Assembly: GCF_030406665.1 (NCBI RefSeq)
Contig: NZ_CP129121.1
Coordinates: 2,852,001-2,916,000, forward strand
Direction: 5' to 3'
Source of the DNA: Halomonas halophila
GTDB taxonomy: Bacteria; Pseudomonadota; Gammaproteobacteria; Pseudomonadales; Halomonadaceae
Length of the DNA stretch: 64,000 bases
Under the pieces are notes generated by a model, which was not told the origin of the DNA, made no database searches, and saw only the letters and a list, made by a program, of their open reading frames with translations. Positions 28,693 to 37,067 of this stretch are shown piece by piece. Every line of letters starts with the position of its first letter. The first letter of the stretch is position 1. The position numbers and the translations under genes are program-made.

Positions 28693-29262
28693 TTACGAAA
28701 GAATGGCCGTGGCGGCCAGGCGCTGGCGAAAATAGGCCCAGTCGAAGGCCGGCCCGGGGTCGGTCTTGCGTAGTGGCGCGACATGGGCATGGCTGGTGAT
28801 GCGCGCCTCGCTCATCGCCGGATAGCCCGCCAGCAGCGCTCGGGTCGCCCGGGCCAGGGCCTCGTACTGGGCCGCGGTATAGGGCGAAACCTCGTCGCCC
28901 TCGAGCTCGATACCCACCGAGAAGTCGTTCAGCCCCTCGCGCTCGACCCCGCCGTCCCGCCAGCGCGAGCGGCCGGCGTGCCAGGCCCGATCGTGGAAGG
29001 GCACGAACTGCACGCATTCGCCGTCGCGACGAATCAGCAGGTGCGCGGAGACCCGAAGCCCGGCGATCTCGGCGAAGAACGGGTGGGCGTCTGGCTCCAG
29101 GCGATTGGTGAACAGCCGCTCGATGGCATCGCCGGCGAACTCGCCCGGCGGCAGGCTGATGGAATGCAGCACCAGCAGCGAAACCTCGCCGGCCGGACGT
29201 GCGTTGTGGTTGGGCGACGGCACCCGCCGGGCATCCGCCAGCCAGCCTTCGTGAATCGGCAT
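28693..29262 (-). CDS. ampD: 1,6-anhydro-N-acetylmuramyl-L-alanine amidase AmpD
   Basis: The 189-residue cytoplasmic amidase recycles murein by cleaving the peptide from 1,6-anhydroMurNAc. Zinc ligands are visible at H33 (LLVLHSISLP), H158 (SHAHVAP) and D168 (KTDPGPAFDW), with the His-to-Asp spacing of C. freundii AmpD. NHNARPAGE near the start is also conserved. It has no signal peptide, as expected. It is divergent from nadC with 77 bp between starts, a frequent pairing in gammaproteobacteria. I see no GC-rich terminator after it. Confidence 0.95.
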   Translation of the reverse strand: MPIHEGWLADARRVPSPNHNARPAGEVSLLVLHSISLPPGEFAGDAIERLFTNRLEPDAHPFFAEIAGLRVSAHLLIRRDGECVQFVPFHDRAWHAGRSRWRDGGVEREGLNDFSVGIELEGDEVSPYTAAQYEALARATRALLAGYPAMSEARITSHAHVAPLRKTDPGPAFDWAYFRQRLAATAILS

Positions 29263-29270
29263 CTTTCCCC

Positions 29271-29301
29271 CTGACGTCGGTCCTGACCTTTCCCCTATAA
29301 T
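29271..29301 (+). promoter_or_regulatory. nadC promoter
   Basis: A consensus -10 TATAAT lies at 29296-29301, with CTGACG (29271-29276) as the best -35 at a long 19-bp spacing. It sits in the ampD/nadC divergent region. Confidence 0.55.
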
Positions 29302-29339
29302 GAACGCCCCTAGCTTCCCCGCACAGAGGCCACGCCACC

Positions 29340-30191
29340 ATGCATTATCAGGACGCCCTCGCCGAAGAGATCCGCAACAGCGCCGCCCGGCTGCTGGCCG
29401 AGGACGTCGGCCCCGGTGACATCACCGCCGAGCTGATCCCCGAGAAGGAGTGGGCCCGGGCCCGGGTGATCACCCGCGAGCCGACGGTGCTGTGCGGCGT
29501 GGCCTGGGTCGACGAGCTGTTCCGCCGCCTCGACGCCCGGGTGGCACTGCGCTGGCAGGCCGCCGACGGCGACCGCCTCGAGGCCGGGGCGCCGCTGCTC
29601 GAGCTGGAGGGACCGGCACGCAGCCTGCTCACCGGCGAGCGCGCGGCGCTGAACCTGCTGCAGACGCTGTCCGCCACCGCCACTCGCACCCGGCACTACG
29701 TGGACCTGCTGGACGGCACCGGCGTGGGCATCCTCGACACCCGCAAGACCCTGCCCGGCATGCGCCTGGCGCAGAAATACGCCGTGACCTGCGGTGGCGG
29801 CCTCAACCACCGCATCGGCCTCTATGACGCCTTCCTGATCAAGGAGAACCACATCGCGGCCTGCGGCGGCATCGCCGCGGCGGTCGAGGAAGCCCGACGC
29901 ATCGCCCGCGACCTGCCGGTGGAAGTGGAGGTGGAGACCTTCGAGGAGCTCGACCAGGCACTGGCCGCCGGCGCCGACATCATCATGCTCGACAACTTCT
30001 CGCTCGACGACATGCGCGAGGCGGTGCGCCGCAACGAGGGGCGCGCCATCCTCGAGGCTTCGGGCAACGTCGACGAGACGACCCTCCAGGCCATCGCCGA
30101 GACCGGCGTCGACCGCATCTCCAGCGGCGCCCTGACCAAGGACGTCAAGGCGATCGACCTGTCGATGCGCTTCCTGGAACAAGGCGCCTAG
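29340..30191 (+). CDS. nadC: Quinolinate phosphoribosyltransferase NadC
   Basis: The 283-residue enzyme makes nicotinate mononucleotide from quinolinate and PRPP in de novo NAD synthesis. Motifs include EDVGPGDITAELI, TRKTLPGMRLAQKYAV, GGGLNHRIGLYDAFLIKENH and the phosphate-binding EASGNV. nadA, which makes quinolinate, lies about 9 kb away on the other strand. The 3' end is convergent with a GNAT gene with 12 bp between stops. Confidence 0.97.
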   Translation: MHYQDALAEEIRNSAARLLAEDVGPGDITAELIPEKEWARARVITREPTVLCGVAWVDELFRRLDARVALRWQAADGDRLEAGAPLLELEGPARSLLTGERAALNLLQTLSATATRTRHYVDLLDGTGVGILDTRKTLPGMRLAQKYAVTCGGGLNHRIGLYDAFLIKENHIAACGGIAAAVEEARRIARDLPVEVEVETFEELDQALAAGADIIMLDNFSLDDMREAVRRNEGRAILEASGNVDETTLQAIAETGVDRISSGALTKDVKAIDLSMRFLEQGA

Positions 30192-30203
30192 GCGGCGCCC
30201 GAC

Positions 30204-30725
30204 TCAGGCCGGCTGCGGCGCCAGCGGCTTCTCCAGGCGCCGGCGCGGCAGCCGTTCGCCGCCACGCTCGACCCATTCCTCGCGCACCCGGGACCAGCCG
30301 CGGCGCTCCAGGCCATCGGCCATCACCAGGCTGGCGTCGATGCTCAATCGCTCGCCACCGCGCTCGCGCACCAGGCGCTCGGCGTGCCCCAGCAGGGCAC
30401 CGCCGATGCCGCGCCGGGCCAGCGACGGCCAGACGTAGAGCGACTCCACATGGCCGCGGGGCAGGTCCAGCTCCAGGAAGGCCACGCAGCGACCGTCACA
30501 GGTCGCCACCAGGGTGGTGTAAAGCGCATGCCGCGCCACCCAGGCACTGCCCTCGCGGGGCAGCACCGCCGCCCAGGCCTGCCGGGCGGCCAGCGTGTAG
30601 TGGCTCATGGCGCCCTGCATGACGGCATGATGGAAGACCTCGGCCTGATCGCCGCCGTCCTGGGCGCGAGCCTCGCGGTAGAGAATGCGCGGCGCCGCGT
30701 CGTGCGGAGATTCGAACTGACCCAT
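30204..30725 (-). CDS. GNAT family N-acetyltransferase
   Basis: From ATG 30725 (MGQFESPHD) this is a 173-residue protein with the GNAT acetyl-CoA site SLARRGIGGALLGHA (the R-x-x-G-x-G/A pattern) and the preceding beta strand VESLYVWP. The substrate cannot be told. It is divergent from trmO, with start codons about 110 bp apart, and its stop nearly meets that of nadC. An upstream in-frame start at 30812 is less likely because it would run into the control region. Confidence 0.8.
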   Translation of the reverse strand: MGQFESPHDAAPRILYREARAQDGGDQAEVFHHAVMQGAMSHYTLAARQAWAAVLPREGSAWVARHALYTTLVATCDGRCVAFLELDLPRGHVESLYVWPSLARRGIGGALLGHAERLVRERGGERLSIDASLVMADGLERRGWSRVREEWVERGGERLPRRRLEKPLAPQPA

Positions 30726-30838
30726 GAGGGACACCCTGCGAAGATGAAGACGCCCAGAGACTACCGAAGCGATGCCGCCGCGCCAATGCCCATGGCAAGG
30801 GCGGCGCATCATCGCCCCGGCGACCCGCGGACGCGCGC

Positions 30839-31558
30839 ATGAACGAGACGCCCCGAACCTTCGACCTGACGCCCATCGGACGCATCGAGAGCGACTACCC
30901 CGACAAGTTCGGCATTCCCCGCCAGCCGGGGCTGGCCGACGCCGCCCGGGCCAGCCTGGTGCTGACGCCCCCCCACGACGATCCGCTGGCGGTGCGCGGC
31001 CTGGAGGCCTTCAGCCACCTGTGGGTGACCTTCGTCTTCCACCTGAGCCCCGAACGCTGGACGCCGCTGGTGCGGCCGCCGCGCCTGGGTGGCAACGCGA
31101 AAGTGGGCGTGTTCGCCAGCCGCAGCACCCACCGCCCCAACCGCCTGGGGCTGTCGCTGGTCGAGCTCGAGGGCATCGACGTCGAGAATGGCGTGCGCCT
31201 GCGGCTGCGCGGCGCCGACCTGGTCGACGGCACCCCGGTGCTCGACATCAAGCCCTACCTGCCCTGGGCGGAATCGCGCCCCGAGGCCCGGGCCGGCTTC
31301 GCCCCCGAGGCGCCGAGCGCCCTGCCCGTGCGCCTGACGCCGATGGCCGAGGCGGCGCTGGCCGCCCGCCCCGACGGCGCCTCGCTGCGCGCACTGATCC
31401 AGCAGGTGCTGGCCCAGGACCCACGCCCCGCCTATCGCCGCGGCGCCGAGGAACGCATCTACGGCGTGCGGCTGCGCGACGTCGACGTGCGCTTCCAAGC
31501 CCTCGCCAGTGAGACCGGCGAGACAGCACTGGAGGTCGTCGAGATCGTGGCGGCGTAG
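30839..31558 (+). CDS. trmO: tRNA (t6A37) N6-methyltransferase TrmO
   Basis: The 239-residue protein belongs to the TsaA/TrmO family, which uses SAM to methylate t6A37 to m6t6A in tRNA-Thr. The N-terminal beta-barrel domain shows PIGRIESDYPDKFGIPRQ, GVFASRSTHRPNRLGLS and LDIKPYLPWAES, which are family signatures. The C-terminal about 75 residues form the extra domain seen in E. coli TrmO. A tRNA-Thr gene is found in this window (54811-54886), though far away. An 88-bp palindromic element follows the gene. Confidence 0.93.
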   Translation: MNETPRTFDLTPIGRIESDYPDKFGIPRQPGLADAARASLVLTPPHDDPLAVRGLEAFSHLWVTFVFHLSPERWTPLVRPPRLGGNAKVGVFASRSTHRPNRLGLSLVELEGIDVENGVRLRLRGADLVDGTPVLDIKPYLPWAESRPEARAGFAPEAPSALPVRLTPMAEAALAARPDGASLRALIQQVLAQDPRPAYRRGAEERIYGVRLRDVDVRFQALASETGETALEVVEIVAA

Positions 31559-31583
31559 AGGCAGAGAGCAGGAACACAGGCTT

Positions 31584-31671
31584 TCATGGGGTCAGACCCC
31601 GGCCAGGCCATCCTGCCTGTGGTCGCGCACCTCGCCTGCCGCGGCGAGACCGCCGGGGTCTGACCCCATGA
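31584..31671. repeat. 88-bp REP/MITE-like element with 20-bp perfect inverted ends
   Basis: The ends 31584-31603 and 31652-31671 are perfect 20-bp inverted repeats. Each end contains GGGGTCAGACCCC, itself a palindrome around a central A. The 48-bp interior holds a smaller stem, CTCGCC with GGCGAG (31631-31648). The element lies between trmO and the purC terminator. GGGGTCAGACCCC-type sequences occur as dispersed intergenic repeats near REP-associated transposases in other bacteria; no transposase is present here. Confidence 0.8.
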
Positions 31672-31725
31672 CGGCACCACTCCGGCGCGCATCTCGCCTA
31701 TGCCGAGTGCCGGATGTCAGAAACG

Positions 31726-31751
31726 ACGAAGGGCCCCGCAGGGCCCTTCGT
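31726..31751 (-). terminator. Terminator downstream of purC
   Basis: ACGAAGGGCCC (31726-31736) pairs perfectly with GGGCCCTTCGT (31741-31751) across a CGCA loop. The minus-strand transcript continues into CGTTTCT. Confidence 0.85.
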
Positions 31752-31769
31752 TCGGCATGGCAGACGTCT

Positions 31770-32483
31770 TCAAGAGAAGTCGACGCCGATCCGCTTGCCC
31801 ACCTCTTCGTAGGCCTCGATCACGCCGCCCAGCCCCTGGCGGAAGCGGTCCTTGTCCAGCTTCTCGCGGGTCTCGGCGTCCCACAGGCGGCAGCCGTCCG
31901 GGGAGAACTCGTCGCCCAGCACGATCCGGCCCTGGAACACGCCGAACTCGAGCTTGTAGTCCACCAGCAGCAGGTCGCCGGCGGCGAACAGCGCCTTGAG
32001 CACCTCGTTGACGCGGAAGGTCAGCGCCTTCATCTCGGCCAGCTGCTCCGGGGTCGCCCAGCCGAAGGTCTCGGCCAGCGACTCGTTGATCATCGGGTCA
32101 TGCAGGGCGTCGTTCTTGAGGAACAGCTCGAAGGTCGGCGGATTCAGCTCGCTGCCCTCTTCCACGCCGAGGCGCTTGACCAGGCCCCCGGCGGCGATGT
32201 TGCGCACCACGCACTCGACCGGAAGCATGTCCATGTTCTTGACCACGCACTCGTTGTCGCCGAGCAGGCCCTCGAAGTGGGTCGGGATGCCGGCTTCCTC
32301 GAGCTTGCCCATGATGAAGGCATTGAAGCGGTTGTTGACCTTGCCCTTGCGCTCCAGCGACTCCATGCGCTCGCCGTCGAAGGCGCTGGTGTCGTCGCGG
32401 AAGTGCAGGATCAGGCGATCCGGGTCATCGGTGGCGAAGACGGACTTGGCCTTGCCGGCATAGAGTTCTTGGCGCTTTTCCAT
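31770..32483 (-). CDS. purC: SAICAR synthetase
   Basis: From ATG 32483 (MEKRQELYAGKAK, which aligns with the E. coli start) the product has 237 residues. It joins aspartate to CAIR in purine synthesis. DDTSAFDGERMESLERKG and PVECVVRNIAAGGLVKRLG are family signatures. It is the last gene of a dapA-bamC-MBL-purC run on the minus strand; the bamC/dapA/purC neighbourhood is conserved in gammaproteobacteria. purL is also in the window, 14 kb away. Confidence 0.96.
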   Translation of the reverse strand: MEKRQELYAGKAKSVFATDDPDRLILHFRDDTSAFDGERMESLERKGKVNNRFNAFIMGKLEEAGIPTHFEGLLGDNECVVKNMDMLPVECVVRNIAAGGLVKRLGVEEGSELNPPTFELFLKNDALHDPMINESLAETFGWATPEQLAEMKALTFRVNEVLKALFAAGDLLLVDYKLEFGVFQGRIVLGDEFSPDGCRLWDAETREKLDKDRFRQGLGGVIEAYEEVGKRIGVDFS

Positions 32484-32524
32484 GGGAGCCTCCACAGGCA
32501 ACAGTCAGATGGAATTCTGGAATC

Positions 32525-33310
32525 TCAGGTGATCGCCTGCCAGTCCAGCCCCTGATCCTGGGCCGCCACCGTCAGGCGCGAATCGTCGCCGTCGAGCAGT
32601 GGCACCAGGGCCTCCAGGGCCAGCTCGGGGCGATTGTTGTGTTCGGAAAGGTGCGAGCAGACGATGCGCTGCAGGCCGTCCAGCCCCAGCCGCCGCAGCA
32701 GCCAGGCGGACTGGGCGTTGGCCAGGTGTCCCCACTGGCCGCCGACCCGGCGCTTGAGACTCGGCGGGTAGGGGCCGGTCTCCAGCAGATGGACGTCGTG
32801 GTTGCACTCCAGCACCAGGGCGTCGCAGCCGCGGAAGGCCTCGACCACGTGCTCGCTGGGATGGCCCAGATCGGTGAGCAGGCCCAGGCGGCGACCGGCG
32901 GCGGCCAGCCGGAACTGCACCGGCTCCCGGGCGTCGTGGGGCACCGTGACCGGGTCGATCTCGATGCCCTTCACGGCGAAGCGCGCCTGGGGGGTGATCC
33001 AGTGCCGGTGCGGCACCTCGCCGAGCTTGCCCGACAGCCAGGTGCCGGGCGTGAGATAGACCGGCACCTTGTGACGCCGCGCCAGCGGACCGACCCCGCG
33101 GATGTGATCGCCGTGCTCGTGGGTGACGAGCACGGCATCGAGCTGGCGAGGATGGAGGTCGAAGCGCGCCAGGCGACGCTCGGTCTCCCTGAGACCGAAG
33201 CCGCAGTCGATCAGCAGGCGCGTCTCGCCATCGCTGACCAGGGTGGCATTGCCCTTGCTGCCGCTGCCGAGCGAGGCGAACTGCAGCCGCCGCGTCGCGA
33301 CCTCCGTCAT
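32525..33310 (-). CDS. MBL-fold metal-dependent hydrolase (YycJ-like)
   Basis: From ATG 33310 (MTEVATRRLQFASLGSGSKGN) the product has 261 residues. It is a metallo-beta-lactamase-fold protein with the HEHGDHIRG zinc motif and further ligands in LTDLGHPS and CSHLSEHNN. The N-terminal GSGSKGNATLV is typical of the YycJ/WalJ group, whose members include DNA 5' exonucleases. The start shares one base with the bamC stop (TGATG), so translation is coupled. The real substrate in this organism is not known. Confidence 0.85.
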   Translation of the reverse strand: MTEVATRRLQFASLGSGSKGNATLVSDGETRLLIDCGFGLRETERRLARFDLHPRQLDAVLVTHEHGDHIRGVGPLARRHKVPVYLTPGTWLSGKLGEVPHRHWITPQARFAVKGIEIDPVTVPHDAREPVQFRLAAAGRRLGLLTDLGHPSEHVVEAFRGCDALVLECNHDVHLLETGPYPPSLKRRVGGQWGHLANAQSAWLLRRLGLDGLQRIVCSHLSEHNNRPELALEALVPLLDGDDSRLTVAAQDQGLDWQAIT

Positions 33311-34269
33311 CAGCCCAGCAGGCCCGCCACCCGCTCGAGCAGCTCGCGACGATCCTCGTCGGACAGCTCGCGGTCGTCGGCGGAATCGGCCTTCAGCACG
33401 GCACTCTGCGGCCCCGAGGCCTCGAGCGACAGGCGAATGCGCTGGGGGTCCGCCCCGCCGAAGCTGGTCAGGGTGTCCCAGATTCCCTCGCTGCGAGCGC
33501 TGAGCGTCAGGTAGTCGACCAGGAAGGTGCGGGCCTCGGCATCCTGCTCCAGCAGCTCGCGACGCTCTTGCACCGCGAAGTCCGCCTCGAGCTGGTAGCT
33601 CAGCTCGGCCCAGGTGCGATCCACGCCATAGGGCAGCTCCAGGCGCCATTCACCGCCGGACCGGGTGAGCAGCGGATTGGCCTGTTCACCGGGGCGCTGG
33701 ACCGCCAGCGAGGAGGCGCTGGCGGTGGCACCACGGGCCTCGAAGCGACGCTGCAGGGCGCGCAGGCAGCGCTGCTGGGGCGAACCGCCCTGCTCGCAGC
33801 GCAGCTCGCTGGCCCCCTGCTGCAGGCCGGGCCGGACGCTGAGCCGCGCCTGATCGGTGACCAGCAGGCCGCGGTTGGCGTCGCGCTGGACGACCGTGAG
33901 GCCACGCTCGGCCACGAAGTCCTCGAGCTCGGACCAGACGACGCTGGGTGCGGCGCCGATCACCAGCCAGCGCTGGCCGGCCGCCTCGCGCAGCGCCACG
34001 CCGCCGGCCTGCACGCCGCTCCCGGCGCCCAGGGCGCGAGGCGGCGGCACGCGAAAGTCCTCACCCTGTGAGACGAAGCTGCCCTGCGCTTCGGGAACCG
34101 GCATGGCATTGCCGAAGCGGCGGTCGTCGCGGGCATCGGGCAGCACCAGGGGGGCGCTCGACTCGGCGTCGACGTAGTCGGTGCCACGGTCGTCGTAGTA
34201 GCCGTCGCGGGCACAGCCGGCCAGGGCCAGCGCCGCCACCAGCGGCATCCATTTCAGCGCAGAGCTCAT
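33310..34269 (-). CDS. bamC: Outer-membrane assembly lipoprotein BamC
   Basis: The 319-residue protein starts with a lipoprotein signal peptide; the lipobox is LALAGC with the acylated Cys at position 19. An unstructured acidic N-terminal region (about 20-90) is followed by two helix-grip domains. The first contains WLVIGAAPSVVWSELEDFVAERG; the second contains VDRTWAELSYQLE. BamC (NlpB) is an accessory of the BAM complex that inserts outer-membrane proteins. Position directly downstream of dapA is conserved in gammaproteobacteria and supports the call, since the sequence itself is quite divergent. Confidence 0.88.
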   Translation of the reverse strand: MSSALKWMPLVAALALAGCARDGYYDDRGTDYVDAESSAPLVLPDARDDRRFGNAMPVPEAQGSFVSQGEDFRVPPPRALGAGSGVQAGGVALREAAGQRWLVIGAAPSVVWSELEDFVAERGLTVVQRDANRGLLVTDQARLSVRPGLQQGASELRCEQGGSPQQRCLRALQRRFEARGATASASSLAVQRPGEQANPLLTRSGGEWRLELPYGVDRTWAELSYQLEADFAVQERRELLEQDAEARTFLVDYLTLSARSEGIWDTLTSFGGADPQRIRLSLEASGPQSAVLKADSADDRELSDEDRRELLERVAGLLG

Positions 34270-34343
34270 GCGTCCACCTTGCTCAAGTTGTCCAGGTCGC
34301 GGCGTCTCGCGCCGCGTCAGTCGTCACTCTCGATTCGTCGACC

Positions 34344-35228
34344 TCAGTCGTCGATCACGCCGGCCAGCTGCAGGGCCTCGCTGACGGTGGAGTGGTACTT
34401 CTCGGAGAGCCAGGTCAGCGGCAGACGGATGCCCGCCTCGGCCAGCCCCATGCGATTCAGCGCCCACTTGACGGGAATCGGGTTGGCCTCGATGCCGAGA
34501 TTGGTGTGCAGCGGCATCAGACGGGTGTTGATCTGGTGCGCCTTCTCCGAGTCGCCGGCCACCGCCGCGGCGCACAGCTCGTGCATGGCGCGGGGGGCCA
34601 CGTTGGCGGTCACCGAGATGTCGCCGTGGCCGCCCATCAGCATGAAGTCGCAGGCGGTACCGTCATCGCCGGAGTAGAGCATGAAGCCGCTGCCCTTGAG
34701 GCGAGCGATCAGGTCCTCGGCGCGCTCCAGGTTGCCGGTGGCATCCTTGAGGCCGACGATGTTGTCCACCTCGGCCAGGCGCAGCACGGTCTCGTTGTAG
34801 AGATCGGAGCAGGTGCGGCCGGGCACGTTGTAGAGGATCACCGGCAGGTTGCTGCCCTCGGCGACGGCCTTGAAGTGCTGGTAGAGGCCTTCCTGGGTCG
34901 GCTTGTTGTAGTAGGGGCACACGGACAGGCAGTAGTCCGCCCCCACTTCGCTGGCATAGCGCGCCAGCTCGACCGCCTCGGAGGTGGCGTTGGCGCCGGT
35001 ACCGGCGATGACCGGCACCCGGCCACCGACCTCTTCCACCACCGCGCGGATGACGTCGAAGTGCTCGGCGAACGACATGGTGGTCGGCTCGCCGGTGGTG
35101 CCCGCCGCGACGATGGCGTCGGTGCCATTGTCCAGATGGAAATGGACCAGGGCCCGCAGGGCTTCCCAGTCGATATCGCCGTTGACCTTCATCGGTGTCG
35201 CCAGCGCGACGATACTACCCGTGATCAT
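34344..35228 (-). CDS. dapA: 4-hydroxy-tetrahydrodipicolinate synthase
   Basis: The 294-residue aldolase condenses pyruvate with aspartate semialdehyde in lysine and diaminopimelate synthesis. GTTGEPTTMSFAEH holds the Thr pair of the active site, YYNKPTQEGLYQH holds the catalytic Tyr, and the Schiff-base Lys lies in VGLKDATGN. It heads the dapA-bamC-MBL-purC run. It is divergent from bcp with 192 bp of control region. Confidence 0.97.
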   Translation of the reverse strand: MITGSIVALATPMKVNGDIDWEALRALVHFHLDNGTDAIVAAGTTGEPTTMSFAEHFDVIRAVVEEVGGRVPVIAGTGANATSEAVELARYASEVGADYCLSVCPYYNKPTQEGLYQHFKAVAEGSNLPVILYNVPGRTCSDLYNETVLRLAEVDNIVGLKDATGNLERAEDLIARLKGSGFMLYSGDDGTACDFMLMGGHGDISVTANVAPRAMHELCAAAVAGDSEKAHQINTRLMPLHTNLGIEANPIPVKWALNRMGLAEAGIRLPLTWLSEKYHSTVSEALQLAGVIDD

Positions 35229-35420
35229 CCTCGTCTTGTCCTCTCGCTGCCTGCCGGCGACCGCAGGGCTCGGCCGCCAAGAAAAACCCGCCCTCGCCCG
35301 TGGGCGCGATGCCAGGGGCCAAATGGTACTCAGGGCTCGAGAGCCTGTACAGCGGCGACTTTACAGTCGCCGGCGGGTTGCGTGTAATCATGACGTTCAT
35401 TCCCCGATTGGAGCCCCATC
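35229..35420. promoter_or_regulatory. dapA/bcp divergent control region with dyads
   Basis: An 8-bp inverted repeat CGGCGACT/AGTCGCCG with a TTAC centre spans 35353-35372, about 50 bp before bcp. A second stem (GGCT/AGCC) lies at about 35334-35345. Promoters for both genes must be here; I could not place consensus boxes. Confidence 0.5.
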
Positions 35421-35912
35421 ATGAGCGTCAGCCTCGGTCAGCCGGTGCCCGACTTCACCGCCACCGCCACCGGCGATACCACCCTCAGCCTCTCGGAACT
35501 GCGCGGCCGCCAGGTGGTGATCTACTTCTACCCCAAGGCCAGCACTCCGGGCTGCACCACCGAGGGCGGCGACTTCCGCGACCGCAAGGACGCCTTCGAC
35601 GCCGCCAACACCGTGATCGTCGGCGTTTCCCGGGACGGCATCCGCGCCCAGGAGAACTTCAAGGCCAAGCAGGACTTCAACTTCACGCTGCTGTCCGACA
35701 AGGACGAGGCGGTGTGCCAGCTGTTCGACGTGATCAAGCTCAAGAAGCTCTACGGCAAGGAACACCTGGGGATCGAGCGCAGCACCTTCCTGATCGACGC
35801 CGAGGGCAGGCTAGCCCGGGAGTGGCGCAAGGTGAAGGTCAAGGGCCACGTGGACGAGGTCCTCGAGGCCGCCCAGGCCCTTCACGCCGGCGAACCGGCA
35901 GCGAGCGAGTAA
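35421..35912 (+). CDS. bcp: Thioredoxin-dependent thiol peroxidase Bcp (PrxQ)
   Basis: The 163-residue peroxiredoxin reduces hydrogen peroxide and organic peroxides. The peroxidatic Cys is C45 in STPGCTTEGGDFRD. E. coli Bcp has a resolving Cys five residues later; here that position is G50, so the enzyme must resolve through another Cys (C98 in DEAVCQLF is the only other one) or work as a 1-Cys peroxiredoxin. The catalytic Thr and Arg context YPKASTPGC is intact. The gene lies in the conserved dapA-bcp-perM-bepA neighbourhood. Confidence 0.95.
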   Translation: MSVSLGQPVPDFTATATGDTTLSLSELRGRQVVIYFYPKASTPGCTTEGGDFRDRKDAFDAANTVIVGVSRDGIRAQENFKAKQDFNFTLLSDKDEAVCQLFDVIKLKKLYGKEHLGIERSTFLIDAEGRLAREWRKVKVKGHVDEVLEAAQALHAGEPAASE

Positions 35913-35923
35913 GCCAGGCGAAC

Positions 35924-35947
35924 GCGCCGTCCCGGCCGGGACGGCGC
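35924..35947. terminator. Bidirectional terminator between bcp and perM
   Basis: GCGCCGTCCC (35924-35933) pairs with GGGACGGCGC (35938-35947) across a GGCC loop, between convergent genes. U-tracts are poor on both sides. Confidence 0.6.
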
Positions 35948-35954
35948 AGCGCTG

Positions 35955-37067
35955 TCAGGCCTCGTCGGCGCCGTTCGGGGCGTGGTGGGCGGCCTCTTCC
36001 TGACGATGCTGCTGAATGCCCCGCGGCCAGGCATACACCAGCGCCTTGAGCAGGGTCGCCAGCGGGATGGCGAAGAAGATGCCCCAGAAGCCCCACACGC
36101 CGCCGAAGAACAGCACCGCCAGGATGATCGACACCGGATGCAGGTTGACCGCCTCGGAGAACAGCACCGGCACCAGCACGTTGCCGTCCAGCGCCTGGAT
36201 CACCCCGTAGGCGATCAGCACGTAGAGGAACTGGTCGCCGACGCCGAAGTGGAAGCCGGCCACCGCCGCCACCGGCACCGTCGCCACCGCGGCGCCGATG
36301 TAGGGCACCAGCACCGACAGCCCCACCAGCACGCCGAGCAGTGCCGAATAGGGCAGCCCGAAGAAGGCAAAGGTGAAGAAGGCCACGCCGCCGACGATCA
36401 CGATCTCGGTGACCTTGCCGCGCACGTAGTTGGCGATCTGGGCATCCATTTCCTGCCATACCCGGGTCATCAGCCCCCGCCGGCGCGGCAGCAATGACAC
36501 CGCGAAACCCACCAGCCGGTCGCGGTCCTTGAGCATGAAGAACACCAGGATCGGCACCAGCACCAGGTACACGATCAGCCCCACGATGTTGCCCAGCGAG
36601 GCCAGCGACAGCGTCAGCGCCCGCTGGCCGAGCTGGGTCACCTCGCGGCCCGCCATCCCCACCCAGTCCTGGATCTGGGCCGGCGTCACCAGGTCGGGAT
36701 AGCGGGTCTGGAGATCGGCGAGCAGCTGCTGGCCGCTGGCGAACATGCGTGGCGTCTCCTGAAGCAGGTTGACCAGCTGTGTCCAGATCAGCGGCAGCAG
36801 CACCAGCGCCATGGCCAGCACCACGCCGACGAAGCCCAGATAGACCAGCATCACCGCCAGGAAGTGCGGTACCCGTCGCCGGGTCAGGGCATTCACCCCG
36901 CCCTGCAGCAGGAAGGCGATGACCAGCGCGGTAAGGAAGGGCGCCAGCATCTGGCCCAGCCAGATCACCACCGCGAAGCCCAGCACCAGGACCACCAGCA
37001 GGATCACCGCCTCTTCGTCGGAGAGATAGTGATCGACCCAGCCGCGCAGCAGCGAACGCAGCGTCAT
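35955..37067 (-). CDS. perM: AI-2E transporter family permease PerM
   Basis: The 370-residue integral membrane protein belongs to the AI-2E/PerM family. About eight hydrophobic segments are visible, for example ILLVVLVLGFAVVIWLG and ILVFFMLKDRDRLVGF, and the C-terminal signature ALDGNVLVPVLFSEAVNLHPV is diagnostic. Members act as exporters or sodium/proton antiporters; the substrate here is unknown. A sodium-linked role would fit a halophile. It overlaps tusA by 4 bp and lies next to bcp and bepA as in E. coli. Confidence 0.9.
   Translation of the reverse strand: MTLRSLLRGWVDHYLSDEEAVILLVVLVLGFAVVIWLGQMLAPFLTALVIAFLLQGGVNALTRRRVPHFLAVMLVYLGFVGVVLAMALVLLPLIWTQLVNLLQETPRMFASGQQLLADLQTRYPDLVTPAQIQDWVGMAGREVTQLGQRALTLSLASLGNIVGLIVYLVLVPILVFFMLKDRDRLVGFAVSLLPRRRGLMTRVWQEMDAQIANYVRGKVTEIVIVGGVAFFTFAFFGLPYSALLGVLVGLSVLVPYIGAAVATVPVAAVAGFHFGVGDQFLYVLIAYGVIQALDGNVLVPVLFSEAVNLHPVSIILAVLFFGGVWGFWGIFFAIPLATLLKALVYAWPRGIQQHRQEEAAHHAPNGADEA

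Noticed and set aside
28499..28735. A 78-codon plus-strand frame in the aceE control region.
   Set aside because: It has a GTG start without a binding site, overlaps the ampD 3' end and spans the regulatory dyads.
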